From Rhodococcus jostii NBRC 16295 (GTDB taxonomy: Bacteria; Actinomycetota; Actinomycetes; Mycobacteriales; Mycobacteriaceae): a stretch of DNA of 64,000 bases. The notes under the pieces are model-generated. The model saw only the letters and a program-made list of their open reading frames with translations. It had not been told where the DNA came from and did no database searches. The position numbers were made by a program, and so were the translations under genes. The stretch lies in the NCBI RefSeq assembly GCF_001894825.1, contig NZ_BCWY01000002.1:62001-126000 (forward strand), in the 5' to 3' direction. This document shows positions 39,260-48,137 of the stretch, one piece after another (the first letter of the stretch is position 1; every line of letters starts with the position of its first letter).

Positions 39260-40225
39260 TCAGAGCATCCGGACCTCCGGCCGGGGACGGGACGACGCGA
39301 GCTGGTAGTGCGACCGGAGGTCGGCGATCACGCGGTCCGGGTCGTCACGGACGGCACTCGGGAGCGTCGGAAGCACGATGATGCCGTGATTCTGCATCCG
39401 GGTTCGTCGCTCGACGGTCGATTTGTAGGCCTTGGGCGCGAGATGCCAGTCGAGCGAGTCGATGTCCCAGGCGAACGCGACCTCGTCGATCCAGCCGTCC
39501 GGCATGGCGATGAACTGCCCGTCGGCGTCGACGATCTTGCGGTTGAAGACCATTCGGGGTAGTCCGCTCCGCAACCACAATCTGCGGGCTTCGGCTTCGG
39601 ACACCGAGTGGACGTCGGCACTCACCTCGCGCAGCACCGCACGGGGGAGTGCTGTACCGCGGCCACTACCCGAGTCCAACTCCGCGATCAGCTCGGGCAC
39701 ACTCGCCCCGCCTCGCTGGATCACCTCGGCGATGAGTGCTCGCGTGCTGTCGAGGGTGCGGCATCGTCGCGCCGCGTCGAGCAACGCGCGCGGAAGCGGG
39801 GCGCAGGGAAGCCCGTTGCGCATCACCGGCGTCGGCATCCGCGTCGTGCGTTCGACGAGGACGAAACCCGTGGACTGCACGCGCCGATGCGTGGCGATCA
39901 GGACGTGGGCATCGCCGGAGTACGACGTTCCGTACCCGTATTCGTGCAACGCTGCCCGCCCGGTGAGGACGGCGTTGTCGCCACTGAGCACGAGCGCGGC
40001 CACTGCACACTGACGTGCGGTCGGCCGGCCGTTGCCGAGCATCACGACGCCGGGAAGGATGCGTTGCCACGGCCCACCCGGACGGCATCGAGCGTCGATC
40101 GCCGAATTCGACACTCCCCGCTGCCTCAGTTCGGCGGTGCGGATGATTCCGGATCGGCTCACTCCGTACAGGTCTTCGAGGCGATGCCCCACTCTCCGCG
40201 TCGCATGGAGTCGATCATTGCCCAC
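39260..40225 (-). CDS. AbiEi-like/DUF559-type protein between two palindromes
   Basis: A 321-residue protein. The N-terminal third (LYGVSRSGIIRTAELRQRGV, then SNSAIDARCRPGG) resembles the winged-helix AbiEi antitoxin-like domain common in actinobacteria. The last third (RRLWLRSGLPRMVFNRKIVD, DGWIDEVAFAWDIDSLDWH) resembles the DUF559/very-short-patch-repair-like nuclease fold. No toxin partner (AbiEii) is encoded beside it. GTG 40225 is assumed; a GTG nearer 40192 is also possible, so the N-terminus is unsure. It is unrelated to sterol genes and is bracketed by near-identical 55-bp palindromes, so it may be a later insertion. Confidence 0.7.
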   Translation of the reverse strand: MGNDRLHATRRVGHRLEDLYGVSRSGIIRTAELRQRGVSNSAIDARCRPGGPWQRILPGVVMLGNGRPTARQCAVAALVLSGDNAVLTGRAALHEYGYGTSYSGDAHVLIATHRRVQSTGFVLVERTTRMPTPVMRNGLPCAPLPRALLDAARRCRTLDSTRALIAEVIQRGGASVPELIAELDSGSGRGTALPRAVLREVSADVHSVSEAEARRLWLRSGLPRMVFNRKIVDADGQFIAMPDGWIDEVAFAWDIDSLDWHLAPKAYKSTVERRTRMQNHGIIVLPTLPSAVRDDPDRVIADLRSHYQLASSRPRPEVRML

Positions 40226-40269
40226 CCAAGGTCGGCGACAGAGTCATTCACCAGGCGTTTTGGTGAGCC

Positions 40270-40296
40270 TGTGGATAAGTCGGGCGCTGTGGATAA
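40270..40296. promoter_or_regulatory. Two perfect DnaA-box sequences
   Basis: TGTGGATAA occurs at 40270-40278 and 40288-40296; the complement TTATCCACA is the consensus DnaA box. They have the same orientation, 18 bases apart, in the non-coding stretch upstream of the AbiEi-like gene. They are too few for an origin. They may be DnaA-binding regulatory sites, or part of the small repeated cassette. Confidence 0.6.
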
Positions 40297-40308
40297 GCCC
40301 CAGACCCC

Positions 40309-40363
40309 TGGGTGAATGTACCTTTCGGCGCCTCAGATGCGCCGAAAGGTACATTCACCCGGG
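40309..40363. repeat. Family B palindrome, right copy flanking the AbiEi-like gene
   Basis: Perfect 22-bp arms at 40310-40331 and 40339-40360 around CTCAGAT. It differs from the left copy at 39202 in four of 55 positions, and the loop keeps its sequence, which would not be needed for a terminator alone. It lies 25 bases before the echA19 stop. Confidence 0.75.
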
Positions 40364-40388
40364 AAGGGGAGGGACCGGGGGCCGGGGG

Positions 40389-41213
40389 CTAGCGGCCCTC
40401 GAACTTCGGCGCCCGCTTTTCGGAGAACGCGCGGGGGCCTTCCTTCGCGTCGGCGCTCTTGAAGACCTCGGTGCCGAGGGCGGCGTCGATCTGGAAGGCC
40501 TCTTCCTCGTGCATGCCTTCGGTGTCGCGGATGGTCTTCAGGATGGCCTGGACGGCGAGGGGCCCGTTCGCGGAGATGAGGTCGGCGAGTTCGAGGGCCT
40601 TGTCGAGTGCCTGCCCGTCGGGGACGACGTGTCCGATGAGGCCGATCTCCTTGGCTTCGGGTGCCTTGATGTGACGTCCGGTGAGCAGGATGTCGGCGGC
40701 GACGGTGTACGGGATCTGCCGGACGAGGCGCACGGCCGAGCCGCCGAGTGGGAAGAGTCCCCATTTGGCCTCGGACACACCGAATTTGGCGCTCTCGCCG
40801 GCGACGCGGATGTCGGTGCCCTGCAGGATCTCGGTGCCGCCGGCGATGGCGGGACCCTCGACCGCGGCGATGAGCGGTTTGGTGAGGCGCCGTCCCTTGA
40901 GGAGCGCCTCGATCTTGGACAGGTCCCAGCCGCCACCCGAGAAGGAGTCGCCGGGGTGCTGCGACGTCATGGCCTTGAGGTCGGCGCCCGCGCAGAACGC
41001 GCCGCCTGCGCCGGTGAGGATGGCGACCCGGATGTCCGGGTCGGAGTCGACCTGATCCCACGCGTCCCGCATGATCGCCATCATTTCGCCGGACAGTGCG
41101 TTCTTCGCCTCGGGGCGGTTCATCGTGACGATCAGGACGTGCCCGCGCTTCTCGACGAGGCAGTGCGGCGACTGTGCCGAAATGTCGGATTTCTCGGTCG
41201 TTGTAGAGGACAC
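40389..41213 (-). CDS. echA19: EchA19, side-chain enoyl-CoA hydratase
   Basis: A 274-residue crotonase. Both hydratase glutamates are visible in [10 protein letters not shown] and SEAKWGLFP, with oxyanion loops [11 protein letters not shown] and GPAIAGG. In M. tuberculosis EchA19 hydrates steroid side-chain enoyl-CoA. GTG 41213 has GGGAG seven bases upstream; the frame beyond is non-coding promoter region. Divergent from fadD19 across a shared KstR-like promoter zone, the same arrangement as Rv3516-Rv3515c. Confidence 0.9.
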   Translation of the reverse strand: MSSTTTEKSDISAQSPHCLVEKRGHVLIVTMNRPEAKNALSGEMMAIMRDAWDQVDSDPDIRVAILTGAGGAFCAGADLKAMTSQHPGDSFSGGGWDLSKIEALLKGRRLTKPLIAAVEGPAIAGGTEILQGTDIRVAGESAKFGVSEAKWGLFPLGGSAVRLVRQIPYTVAADILLTGRHIKAPEAKEIGLIGHVVPDGQALDKALELADLISANGPLAVQAILKTIRDTEGMHEEEAFQIDAALGTEVFKSADAKEGPRAFSEKRAPKFEGR

Positions 41214-41257
41214 TGAAGTCTCCCGAAGGGTGTGTGAGCTGGCTCTCAAATTGGGTC

Positions 41258-41286
41258 TTGCCAGAAACGGTAACACGTTCTACTTT
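41258..41286 (+). promoter_or_regulatory. fadD19 promoter with KstR-like site in the spacer
   Basis: TTGCCA (41258-41263) and TACTTT (41281-41286) are 17 bases apart. The KstR-like site at 41269-41282 (one mismatch, GGTAACACGTTCTA) lies across the spacer and overlaps the first two bases of the -10. The expected start point, seven bases after the -10, is the GTG at 41293, so the fadD19 mRNA may be leaderless. Confidence 0.65.
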
Positions 41287-41292
41287 GTTGAC

Positions 41293-42960
41293 GTGGCCCT
41301 TAATATCGCAGACCTCGTAGAGCATGCAATCGACCTCGTTCCGGACCGCGTCGCGTTGGTGTCCGACGACCGGGAAGTGACGTACGCGCAGATGGAGGAG
41401 AGGGCCAATCGCCTCGGCCACTACCTGCGCGAACAGGGTGTCCGGCCCGGCGACAAAGTGGGCATCTACTGCCGGAACACCCTCGAGGCCATCGAGGCCA
41501 TGGTGGCGGTGTTCAAGATCCGTGCCGTGATGGTGAACGTCAACTACCGGTACATCGAGAACGAGTTGCAATACATCTTCGACAATTCGGACATGGTTGC
41601 GCTCGTTCACGAGCGCCGGTACGCCGACAAGGTGGCGAATGTGCTGCCCGAGACGCCGCTCCTGAAGACCACCGTCGTGGTCGAAGACGGCACCGATCTC
41701 GAGTACGAGGGCGTCGAATACGAGACCGCACTGGCGCAGGGTTCCCCCGACCGCGACTTCGGCGAGCGCAGCAACGACGACCTGTACATGCTCTACACGG
41801 GCGGCACCACCGGAAAACCCAAGGGCGTCATGTGGCGTCACGAGGACGTCTGGCGGGTGCTCGGCGGTGGCATCAACTTCATGACGGGTGAATACGTCGA
41901 GGACGAGTGGGACCTCGCGAAGCTGGGCGCCGAGAGTCCCGGCATGACCCGTTTCCCGATCCCGCCGATGATCCACGGCGGCAGCCAGTGGGCGGTGTTC
42001 CAGAGCCTGTTCGGCGGCGGAAAGTGTGTCATGCACCCCGAATTCGACGGTCACGACGTGTGGCGGATCGTCGATCAGCACAAGGTCAACCTCATCTTCA
42101 TCACCGGTGACGCGATGGCGCGACCGATGCTCGACGCACTGGTGGAGGGCAACACGGCGAGCGGTGAACCGTACGACTTGTCTTCGCTGTTCCTGATGGC
42201 GAGTTCGGCGGCGTTGTTCTCGCCCAGCATCAAGGAGAAGTACCTCGAACTGCTGCCCAACCGGATGATCACCGACTCCATCGGTTCGTCCGAGACGGGC
42301 TTCGGCGGACTCAGCGTGGTCGCGAAGGGCGACTCGCACGGTGGCGGACCGACGGTGAAGATCGACGCGTCCACGTCCGTTCTCGGGGAGGATGGCAACC
42401 CGGTCGAACCCGGCTCCGGCGTGATCGGCATCCTGGCGCGCAAGGGGCACATCCCCATCGGCTACTACAAGGACGAAGAGAAGACCAAAGCCACGTTCAA
42501 GGAGATCAACGGCATCCGCTACTCCATTCCCGGCGACTTCGCGCAGGTGGAGGCCGACGGCACGGTGACGATGCTCGGCCGCGGTTCGGTGTCCATCAAC
42601 AGCGGCGGCGAGAAGATCTTCCCCGAGGAGGTCGAGGGTGCGCTCAAGTCTCATCCCGACGTCTTCGACGCCATCGTGGTCGGCATCCCCGACGAACGCT
42701 TCGGCCAGCGCGTTGCCGCCGTCATCCAGGCCCGAGGCGGGGCGCGCCCGAGCCTGCATGAGATCGCCGACGCGGCACGCAAGGAGATTGCGGGATACAA
42801 GGTTCCGCGCAGCCTGTGGTTCGTCGACGAGATCAAACGTTCGCCCGCAGGCAAACCCGACTACCGCTGGGCCAAGGAACAGACCGAGACCCGGCCGGCC
42901 GACGACCACAACGGCAACGGCTCGCCCGAAAGCACTGCGATGGAAAGCCGGGGCGCGTGA
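41293..42960 (+). CDS. fadD19: FadD19, steroid side-chain acyl-CoA ligase
   Basis: A 555-residue ANL ligase. P-loop YTGGTTGKPKGVMWRHED, A5 SIGSSETGFGGLS, A8 PGDFAQVEADG, and the A10 Lys in PAGKPDYRW. FadD19 activates C26-carboxylated sterols to CoA thioesters and in Rhodococcus is needed for C24-branched side chains. The start GTG 41293 has no ribosome site but sits seven bases after a good -10, so leaderless translation is likely. The C-terminal tail after residue 525 is polar and probably disordered. The stop shares one base with the nitronate monooxygenase ATG. Confidence 0.93.
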   Translation: MALNIADLVEHAIDLVPDRVALVSDDREVTYAQMEERANRLGHYLREQGVRPGDKVGIYCRNTLEAIEAMVAVFKIRAVMVNVNYRYIENELQYIFDNSDMVALVHERRYADKVANVLPETPLLKTTVVVEDGTDLEYEGVEYETALAQGSPDRDFGERSNDDLYMLYTGGTTGKPKGVMWRHEDVWRVLGGGINFMTGEYVEDEWDLAKLGAESPGMTRFPIPPMIHGGSQWAVFQSLFGGGKCVMHPEFDGHDVWRIVDQHKVNLIFITGDAMARPMLDALVEGNTASGEPYDLSSLFLMASSAALFSPSIKEKYLELLPNRMITDSIGSSETGFGGLSVVAKGDSHGGGPTVKIDASTSVLGEDGNPVEPGSGVIGILARKGHIPIGYYKDEEKTKATFKEINGIRYSIPGDFAQVEADGTVTMLGRGSVSINSGGEKIFPEEVEGALKSHPDVFDAIVVGIPDERFGQRVAAVIQARGGARPSLHEIADAARKEIAGYKVPRSLWFVDEIKRSPAGKPDYRWAKEQTETRPADDHNGNGSPESTAMESRGA

Positions 42961-44075
42961 TGCACACCAGTCTGAGCGAGAAATTCGGCATCGAGTACCC
43001 GGTCTTCGGGTTCACCCCGTCCGAGCACGTGGCCGCGGCGATCTCCCGGGCCGGTGGCCTGGGTGTGCTGGGCTGCGTTCGGTTCAACGACCCGGAGGAG
43101 CTCGAGGCCGTTCTGTCGTGGATGGACGAGAACACCGACGGCAAGCCGTACGGCGTCGACATCGTGATGCCCGCCAAGGTTCCCACCGAGGGCACGTCGG
43201 TGGACCTCGAGTCGCTGATCCCCGCGGAACATCGGGCGTTCGTCGACCGGACCCTGGCCGAGCTGGGGGTGCCGCCGCTGGATTCGGGTGCCGAGCACGC
43301 GACCGGTGTGCTCGGCTGGCTGCACTCGGTGGCGCGCTCACATGTGGACGTCGCGCTGAATCATCGAATTGCATTGATCGCCAACGCTCTCGGTTCGCCG
43401 CCGAAGGACGTCATCGATCAGGCCCACGAGAAGGGTGTTCCGGTGGCGGCGCTGGCCGGCGCCGTCGAGCACGCGCGCAGGCACGTCGCGAACGGTGTCG
43501 ACATCGTCATCGCCCAGGGGTACGAGGCCGGTGGGCACACCGGTGAGATCGCGTCTATGGTGCTGGTTCCCGAGATCGTCGATGCCGTCGGTGATTCCGC
43601 CGCCGTTCTCGCGGCCGGTGGCATCGGCAGTGGACGTCAGGTCGCGGCCGCGCTGTCGCTGGGGGCGGGCGGGGTGTGGATGGGGTCGTACTGGCTCACC
43701 ACCTCCGAGTACAGACTCGGCAGCGCCTCGTCCGAGGGTCCGTCCGCGATCCAGCGCGCCCTGCTCGGTGCGACGTCCGCCGACACGGTGCGGTCCCGGA
43801 TCTATTCGGGCAAGCCCGCGCGCCTGCTCAAGACCAAGTGGACCGACGCGTGGTCGAAGCCGGACGCGCCGGCACCTCTGCCGATGCCGCTGCAGAATCT
43901 TCTGGTCAGCGAGGCGCATCAACGGATCGCGGCGTCCGAGAATCCGGATGTCGTCGCGATGCCGGTGGGGCAGATCGTGGGCCGGATGAACGAGATCCGT
44001 CCGGTGGCCGAGGTGATGGACGAACTTGTCAAGGGGTTCGACTCGGCAGTGTCCCGCCTCGACAGCTTCCGCTAG
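42960..44075 (+). CDS. Nitronate monooxygenase-family flavoprotein
   Basis: A 371-residue FMN TIM-barrel of the same family as IpdC at the left edge. The N-terminus reads FGIEYPVFGFTPSEHVAAAI then SRAGGLGVLGCVRFN; the conserved GYEAGGHTGEI loop has the family His; AGGIGSGRQVAAALSLGAGG binds the FMN phosphate. ATG 42960 shares one base with the fadD19 stop, so they are co-transcribed. It could act on a steroid CoA thioester, in parallel with IpdC, or on nitronates. Palindrome 44077-44124 starts right after its stop. Confidence 0.83.
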   Translation: MHTSLSEKFGIEYPVFGFTPSEHVAAAISRAGGLGVLGCVRFNDPEELEAVLSWMDENTDGKPYGVDIVMPAKVPTEGTSVDLESLIPAEHRAFVDRTLAELGVPPLDSGAEHATGVLGWLHSVARSHVDVALNHRIALIANALGSPPKDVIDQAHEKGVPVAALAGAVEHARRHVANGVDIVIAQGYEAGGHTGEIASMVLVPEIVDAVGDSAAVLAAGGIGSGRQVAAALSLGAGGVWMGSYWLTTSEYRLGSASSEGPSAIQRALLGATSADTVRSRIYSGKPARLLKTKWTDAWSKPDAPAPLPMPLQNLLVSEAHQRIAASENPDVVAMPVGQIVGRMNEIRPVAEVMDELVKGFDSAVSRLDSFR

Positions 44076-44076
44076 T

Positions 44077-44124
44077 CCATGTGAGTGGCAAAGTGTGCGT
44101 CAGCACACTTTGCCACTCACATGG
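44077..44124. terminator. Family A palindrome between convergent genes
   Basis: Perfect 22-bp arms (44077-44098 and 44103-44124) around GTCA; core GTGAGTGGCAAAGTGTGC. The fadD17 stop codon (44117-44119) lies within the right arm. It is 18 of 22 or better identical to the 28274 element in each arm, but the loop differs. Confidence 0.75.
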
Positions 44125-45688
44125 GGGAGTAGCCGGAACCTTCGCGGACCCACACCGGATCGGCACAGTTCGCCGCCTCGGCGCTCAGTACCCGGGTGAG
44201 GACCTTGAACGTGGCGGTCCGCGGGAACTCGGCGCACACCCGGATCAGGCTCGGACGCTGTTTCGGCCCCAGATCGGATTGCGTGTCGAGGAATTCGGCG
44301 AACGCGACGGGATCGAAGTCGCGAGTCGGGACGACGGCGACCATCACCCGGTCCCCGACCTCGGGGTCGGATACCGCATACACCGACACCTGCGCGAACC
44401 CGTCGTAACGCAGCAGGATGCGCTCGATGGGCGCCGCGCCGATGTTCTCGCCGTCCACCCGCAACCATCCGGAACTGCGTCCCGCGAAGTACACGAACCC
44501 GGCCGCGTCCCGGTAGGCGAGGTCGCCGCTCCAGTACCGGCCGTCGCGGATCCGTTCGGCGTCCGCTTCGGGGTTGTTGTAGTAGCCCGCGAAGGCCCCC
44601 GACCCTGCCAGGTTGACGAGTTCGCCGGTCGCGGCCTCGGCGTTGACCACCCGGCCGGAGGAATTGAACTCGGCAGGTGGACAGGCGTTTCCGGTCGCGG
44701 GATCGAGGATGGCTATCCCTTCGGGGAGATTGCCCAGCGAACCGGCGGGAGCCCCGGGCGTGGCGGAGATGGCGACGCCGCCCTCGGTGGAACCGAACCC
44801 GTCGACCACCGCGGTGCCGAAGCGGCGCGAGAACGCGGCGACAGCGGGCGCGGAGCCCTCGTTGCCGTACATCACCCGGAGTGTGTTGTCGGCGTCGTCG
44901 GGCAGGTCCGGGGTCGCCAGCACGTACGACAGCGGCTTCCCGACGTAGTTGGCGTACGTGACGCCGAACTTCCGGACGTCGGACAGGAAGTTCGACGCGG
45001 AGAACTTGCGCCGCAGGGCGATCGAGCTGTGTCCGGCGAGCGCGACGGACCATGCCGCCATCATGGCGTTGGAGTGGAACATCGGCATCGACATGTACAC
45101 GACGTCGTCCGGGGACAGCCCGAACCGCTCGGCGAGCATGACGCCGGGGCCGGTGATCTTCGCGTGCGTGCACCGGACCGCCTTCGGGTCGCCGCTGGTG
45201 CCCGACGTGAAGATGAGCATGAACAGGTCGTCGGCTGCGGCGACCCTCGGCGTGAACTCGGCGCGCGGCTCGGCGAGCAGCGTGGACCATGCCGGCGAAT
45301 CCACGTCGACGACGGGAACACCGAGGTCGAGATCGTCCAGCAGGTCGGAGCGGCCCGATTCGGTGAAGACCACCTGACAGTCGGCCAGTGCGACGTCGCG
45401 GGCCAGCGCGTCGCCGCGTCGAGTGGTGTTGAGGCCCACCAGGACAGCGCCGGACAATGCCGCCGCCCCGGCGAGGAGCGAGAACTCGGGGACGTTGTCC
45501 ATCAGCACACCGAAGTGGCGGGGACGGGTGTCGTCGAGCAGATCCTCGAGGACGGCGGCGCGCCGCAGGCTCGCCCGTACGTGTTCGGACCACGACAGGA
45601 ATCGGTCCTCGAAGTACAGCCCCTGGGTGTCGGCGTCCGCGACGCCCAGCAGCAGGTCCGACACGGTGCGGACGAGCGTGGCGGTCAT
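44117..45688 (-). CDS. fadD17: FadD17, steroid side-chain acyl-CoA ligase
   Basis: A 523-residue ANL ligase with P-loop IFTSGTSGDPKAVR (the usual KG replaced by KA), GFGSTEGGVAI as A5 and RTATFKVLTRVL carrying the A10 Lys. FadD17 activates C24 steroid carboxylates such as 3-oxochol-4-en-24-oate in mycobacteria. The ATG at 45688 is in an ATGA overlap with fadE27. It is the last gene of the fadE26-fadE27-fadD17 operon, the same order as Rv3504-Rv3506. Confidence 0.9.
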   Translation of the reverse strand: MTATLVRTVSDLLLGVADADTQGLYFEDRFLSWSEHVRASLRRAAVLEDLLDDTRPRHFGVLMDNVPEFSLLAGAAALSGAVLVGLNTTRRGDALARDVALADCQVVFTESGRSDLLDDLDLGVPVVDVDSPAWSTLLAEPRAEFTPRVAAADDLFMLIFTSGTSGDPKAVRCTHAKITGPGVMLAERFGLSPDDVVYMSMPMFHSNAMMAAWSVALAGHSSIALRRKFSASNFLSDVRKFGVTYANYVGKPLSYVLATPDLPDDADNTLRVMYGNEGSAPAVAAFSRRFGTAVVDGFGSTEGGVAISATPGAPAGSLGNLPEGIAILDPATGNACPPAEFNSSGRVVNAEAATGELVNLAGSGAFAGYYNNPEADAERIRDGRYWSGDLAYRDAAGFVYFAGRSSGWLRVDGENIGAAPIERILLRYDGFAQVSVYAVSDPEVGDRVMVAVVPTRDFDPVAFAEFLDTQSDLGPKQRPSLIRVCAEFPRTATFKVLTRVLSAEAANCADPVWVREGSGYSPM

Positions 45689-46806
45689 GCCGGGACGGTC
45701 GCCAGTTCGGCGCCGAGGATCCGCAGCTGCTGCGTGGCCGAACCGAGTCGGAACTCGAGTGCCTTGGCGGCGAGGAAGTACCGGTGCACGGGGTGGTCCT
45801 CGTCGAGTCCGACGCCGCCGTGGACGTGGACGAGGGTGTGCGCCACCCGGTGGCCCGCGTCGGACGCCCAGAAGTTGGCGGTCTGGACGTCGCCTTCGCT
45901 GGGCAGTCCCTCGCTGAGTCGCCACGCCGCCTGCCAGAGCGTGAGCCGGACACCCTTCACGTCGATGTAGCCGTCGGCGAGTCGTTGGGCGACGGCCTGG
46001 AAACTGCCGATGGGCCTTCCGAACTGGACCCGCTCGCGGGCGTAGGCCGCGGTGAGTTTCAGGGCTTCGTCGAGCACGCCGTACTGGTAGGCGCAGGCGC
46101 CGAGCGAGCCACGCTCGACGAGCCAGTCCACGATCTCGGTGCCCTGGTCGACGGTGCCGAGCAGTCGATCTCCGGCGAGTGCGACTCCGCGGAGACTCAC
46201 CTCACCTGTGCTGGCCAGGTCGACGGTCTGCTGACGGGTGACGGTCACGCCGGCGTCGTCGGGGCGGACGAGGAAGACGGCCACCCCGTCCGGGGTGGTT
46301 GCCGGCACCAGGAACAGGTCGGCGGAGGGTGCCGCGTCGACCACGATCTTGGTGCCGTCGAGTGTCCAGCCGTCCGAGCCGGGTTCGGCGCGCGTGACGG
46401 GCGCTGCCGGGGTGTCGTTCAGTTCCTCGTCGAGGGCGACCGTGAGAATTTTCGCTCCCGTCGCGGCGGGGACGCCCCAATCGGAACGCTGCTGTTCGTT
46501 CCCGTACTTCGCGATCGCTCCGGCCGCCATCACGATCGACGACAGATACGGGACCGGCGCGACGGCGCGGCCCAGTTCGACGAGGATGCTGCACTGCTCG
46601 AGGACGCCGAAACCGTCGCCGCCCACCGATTCCGGCAGTGCGGCGCTCAGGACGTCGGACGACGCGAGCGCCGACCACAGCCGGCGGTCGAGGCGATCCT
46701 CCGCCTTGTCGAGTTCACGCAGTCGTTCGTTGGTGACGAGGTCCGAGACGATTCCTCGGGTGAGCCCGGCCAGATCCTGCTGGGCCTCGGTGGGGGTGAA
46801 GTCCAT
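45685..46806 (-). CDS. fadE27: FadE27 (ChsE5), acyl-CoA dehydrogenase subunit
   Basis: A 373-residue acyl-CoA dehydrogenase-fold protein, the beta partner of FadE26 by gene order and length (Rv3505 is about the same). Steroid-specific FadE proteins form alpha2beta2 tetramers in which the FAD site is shared. Here the region LERGSLGACAYQYGVLDEAL and QFGRPIGSFQAVAQRLADGY are typical, and the C-terminal VHVHGGVGLDEDHPVHRYFL is recognisable. It contributes to the first side-chain dehydrogenation. ATG 46806 lies ten bases after the fadE26 stop. Confidence 0.9.
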   Translation of the reverse strand: MDFTPTEAQQDLAGLTRGIVSDLVTNERLRELDKAEDRLDRRLWSALASSDVLSAALPESVGGDGFGVLEQCSILVELGRAVAPVPYLSSIVMAAGAIAKYGNEQQRSDWGVPAATGAKILTVALDEELNDTPAAPVTRAEPGSDGWTLDGTKIVVDAAPSADLFLVPATTPDGVAVFLVRPDDAGVTVTRQQTVDLASTGEVSLRGVALAGDRLLGTVDQGTEIVDWLVERGSLGACAYQYGVLDEALKLTAAYARERVQFGRPIGSFQAVAQRLADGYIDVKGVRLTLWQAAWRLSEGLPSEGDVQTANFWASDAGHRVAHTLVHVHGGVGLDEDHPVHRYFLAAKALEFRLGSATQQLRILGAELATVPA

Positions 46807-46816
46807 GGTCGTAGTC

Positions 46817-47998
46817 CTAACGCTTCGCTGGGGGCAGGCCGAGTGCGGTCATTCCGATGATGTCGCGCTGCACCTCGTTGGTTCCGCCTCCGAACGTGAG
46901 GATCAGCGACGACCGGTGCATCCGTTCGAGCCGCCCGCGCAGCAGGACGCCGGGGGAGTTCTGCCGCAGCGTGGCGGAAGGTCCGAGGATTTCCATCAGC
47001 AGCCGGTATGCCTCCGTGGCGAACTCGGTGCCGTAGACCTTGTTGGCCGACGCCGCCTCGGGGCCCGGGGCGTGGTCGGTCGAGGAGGCGATCTCCCAGT
47101 TCATCAGCTTGAGGTACTCGGCCTTGGCGTGGACCCGGGCCAGGTTGATCTGGACCCATTCCTGGTCGATGACGCGGCGCCCGTCCGGCAGCTTGGTGTT
47201 CTGCGCCCATTCGCGGACCTCGCGCTGGGCGGTGAGAACGGGTCCGGCGGAGGTCAGGGCGACGCGCTCGTGGTTGAGCTGGTTGGTGATCAGCGCCCAG
47301 CCGCCGTGCTCGGGGCCGACGAGCGCGGACGAGGGCACCCGCACGTCCTGGTAGTAGGTGGCGCTCGTGTCCGGGCCCGCCATCGTGTGGACGGGGGTGT
47401 AGGAGAACCCTTCGGCGGTGGTCGGGACGATCAGCATGCTGATGCCCTTGTGCTTCTTGGCGTCGGGGTCGGTGCGGCAGGCCAGCCACACGTAGTCGGC
47501 GTACGCGATGAGGCTCGTCCACATCTTCTGGCCGTTGACGACGTAGTCGTCGCCGTCCTTGACGGCGGTGGTGCGGAGGCTGGCGAGGTCGGTGCCCGCT
47601 TCGGGCTCGGAGTAGCCGATGGAGAAGTGCAGTTCGCCGGCCGAGATCCTGGGAAGGAAGAACGATTTCTGTTCGGGGGTGCCGAAGTGCATGATCGTCG
47701 GCGCCACCGAGTTGATGGTGAGGAACGGAACGGGCGCACCCGCGATGGCGGCCTCGTCGGTGAAGATCAACTGCTCCATGGCCGACCGCTCCTGGCCGCC
47801 GTACTCCCTGGGCCACCCGAGGGTCAGCCAGCCGTCCTTGCCCATCTGAGCCACGACGTCGCGGTAGACGTTGCCCTCGCCGTACTCGCCGGTGGTGGCG
47901 GCCAGTGCCTCTCGACGCTCCGGCGTCATCAGCTTCGCGAAGTACGCGCGCAGCTCTTCCCGCAGCTGTTGCTGCTGCGGTGTGTAGGTGATGTGCAT
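46817..47998 (-). CDS. fadE26: FadE26 (ChsE4), acyl-CoA dehydrogenase subunit
   Basis: A 393-residue acyl-CoA dehydrogenase, similar in length to Rv3504. FAD/substrate signatures are FSIGYSEPEAGTDLASL, WTSLIAYADYVWL and the C-terminal FGGGTNEVQRDIIGM. With FadE27 it would make the first double bond in the C8 side-chain CoA ester. ATG 47998 has GAGAGG upstream; reading past that start is only promoter region. A KstR-like site with one mismatch lies at 48040-48053. Confidence 0.91.
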   Translation of the reverse strand: MHITYTPQQQQLREELRAYFAKLMTPERREALAATTGEYGEGNVYRDVVAQMGKDGWLTLGWPREYGGQERSAMEQLIFTDEAAIAGAPVPFLTINSVAPTIMHFGTPEQKSFFLPRISAGELHFSIGYSEPEAGTDLASLRTTAVKDGDDYVVNGQKMWTSLIAYADYVWLACRTDPDAKKHKGISMLIVPTTAEGFSYTPVHTMAGPDTSATYYQDVRVPSSALVGPEHGGWALITNQLNHERVALTSAGPVLTAQREVREWAQNTKLPDGRRVIDQEWVQINLARVHAKAEYLKLMNWEIASSTDHAPGPEAASANKVYGTEFATEAYRLLMEILGPSATLRQNSPGVLLRGRLERMHRSSLILTFGGGTNEVQRDIIGMTALGLPPAKR

Positions 47999-48039
47999 CG
48001 AAATACCTCTCCAGTCCGAGAGCGAAATCAGCTGAAATC

Positions 48040-48053
48040 TGGCACAGGTTCCA
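48040..48053. promoter_or_regulatory. KstR-like operator for fadE26
   Basis: TGGCACAGGTTCCA fits TnnAACnnGTTnnA with one mismatch (CAC for AAC). It lies 42 bases upstream of the fadE26 ATG on the minus strand. Confidence 0.6.
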
Positions 48054-48137
48054 GTCTCTGCGGTGCAATGGCGGAGTCGGCCCCGGCCGGCCCCGAAGCG
48101 TGCCCGGTGGGCGTGCTCGCAGTCGTGGAACGAATCA

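Noticed and set aside
40270-40296. DnaA boxes as a replication origin
   Set aside because: Only two boxes, no AT-rich unwinding region and no dnaA/dnaN genes nearby.
40333-42909. An 858-codon open frame on the minus strand
   Set aside because: It is antisense to echA19 and fadD19, Arg/Val/Asp-rich as expected for GC-rich shadows, and has no recognisable domain. The overlapping genes are clear family members.
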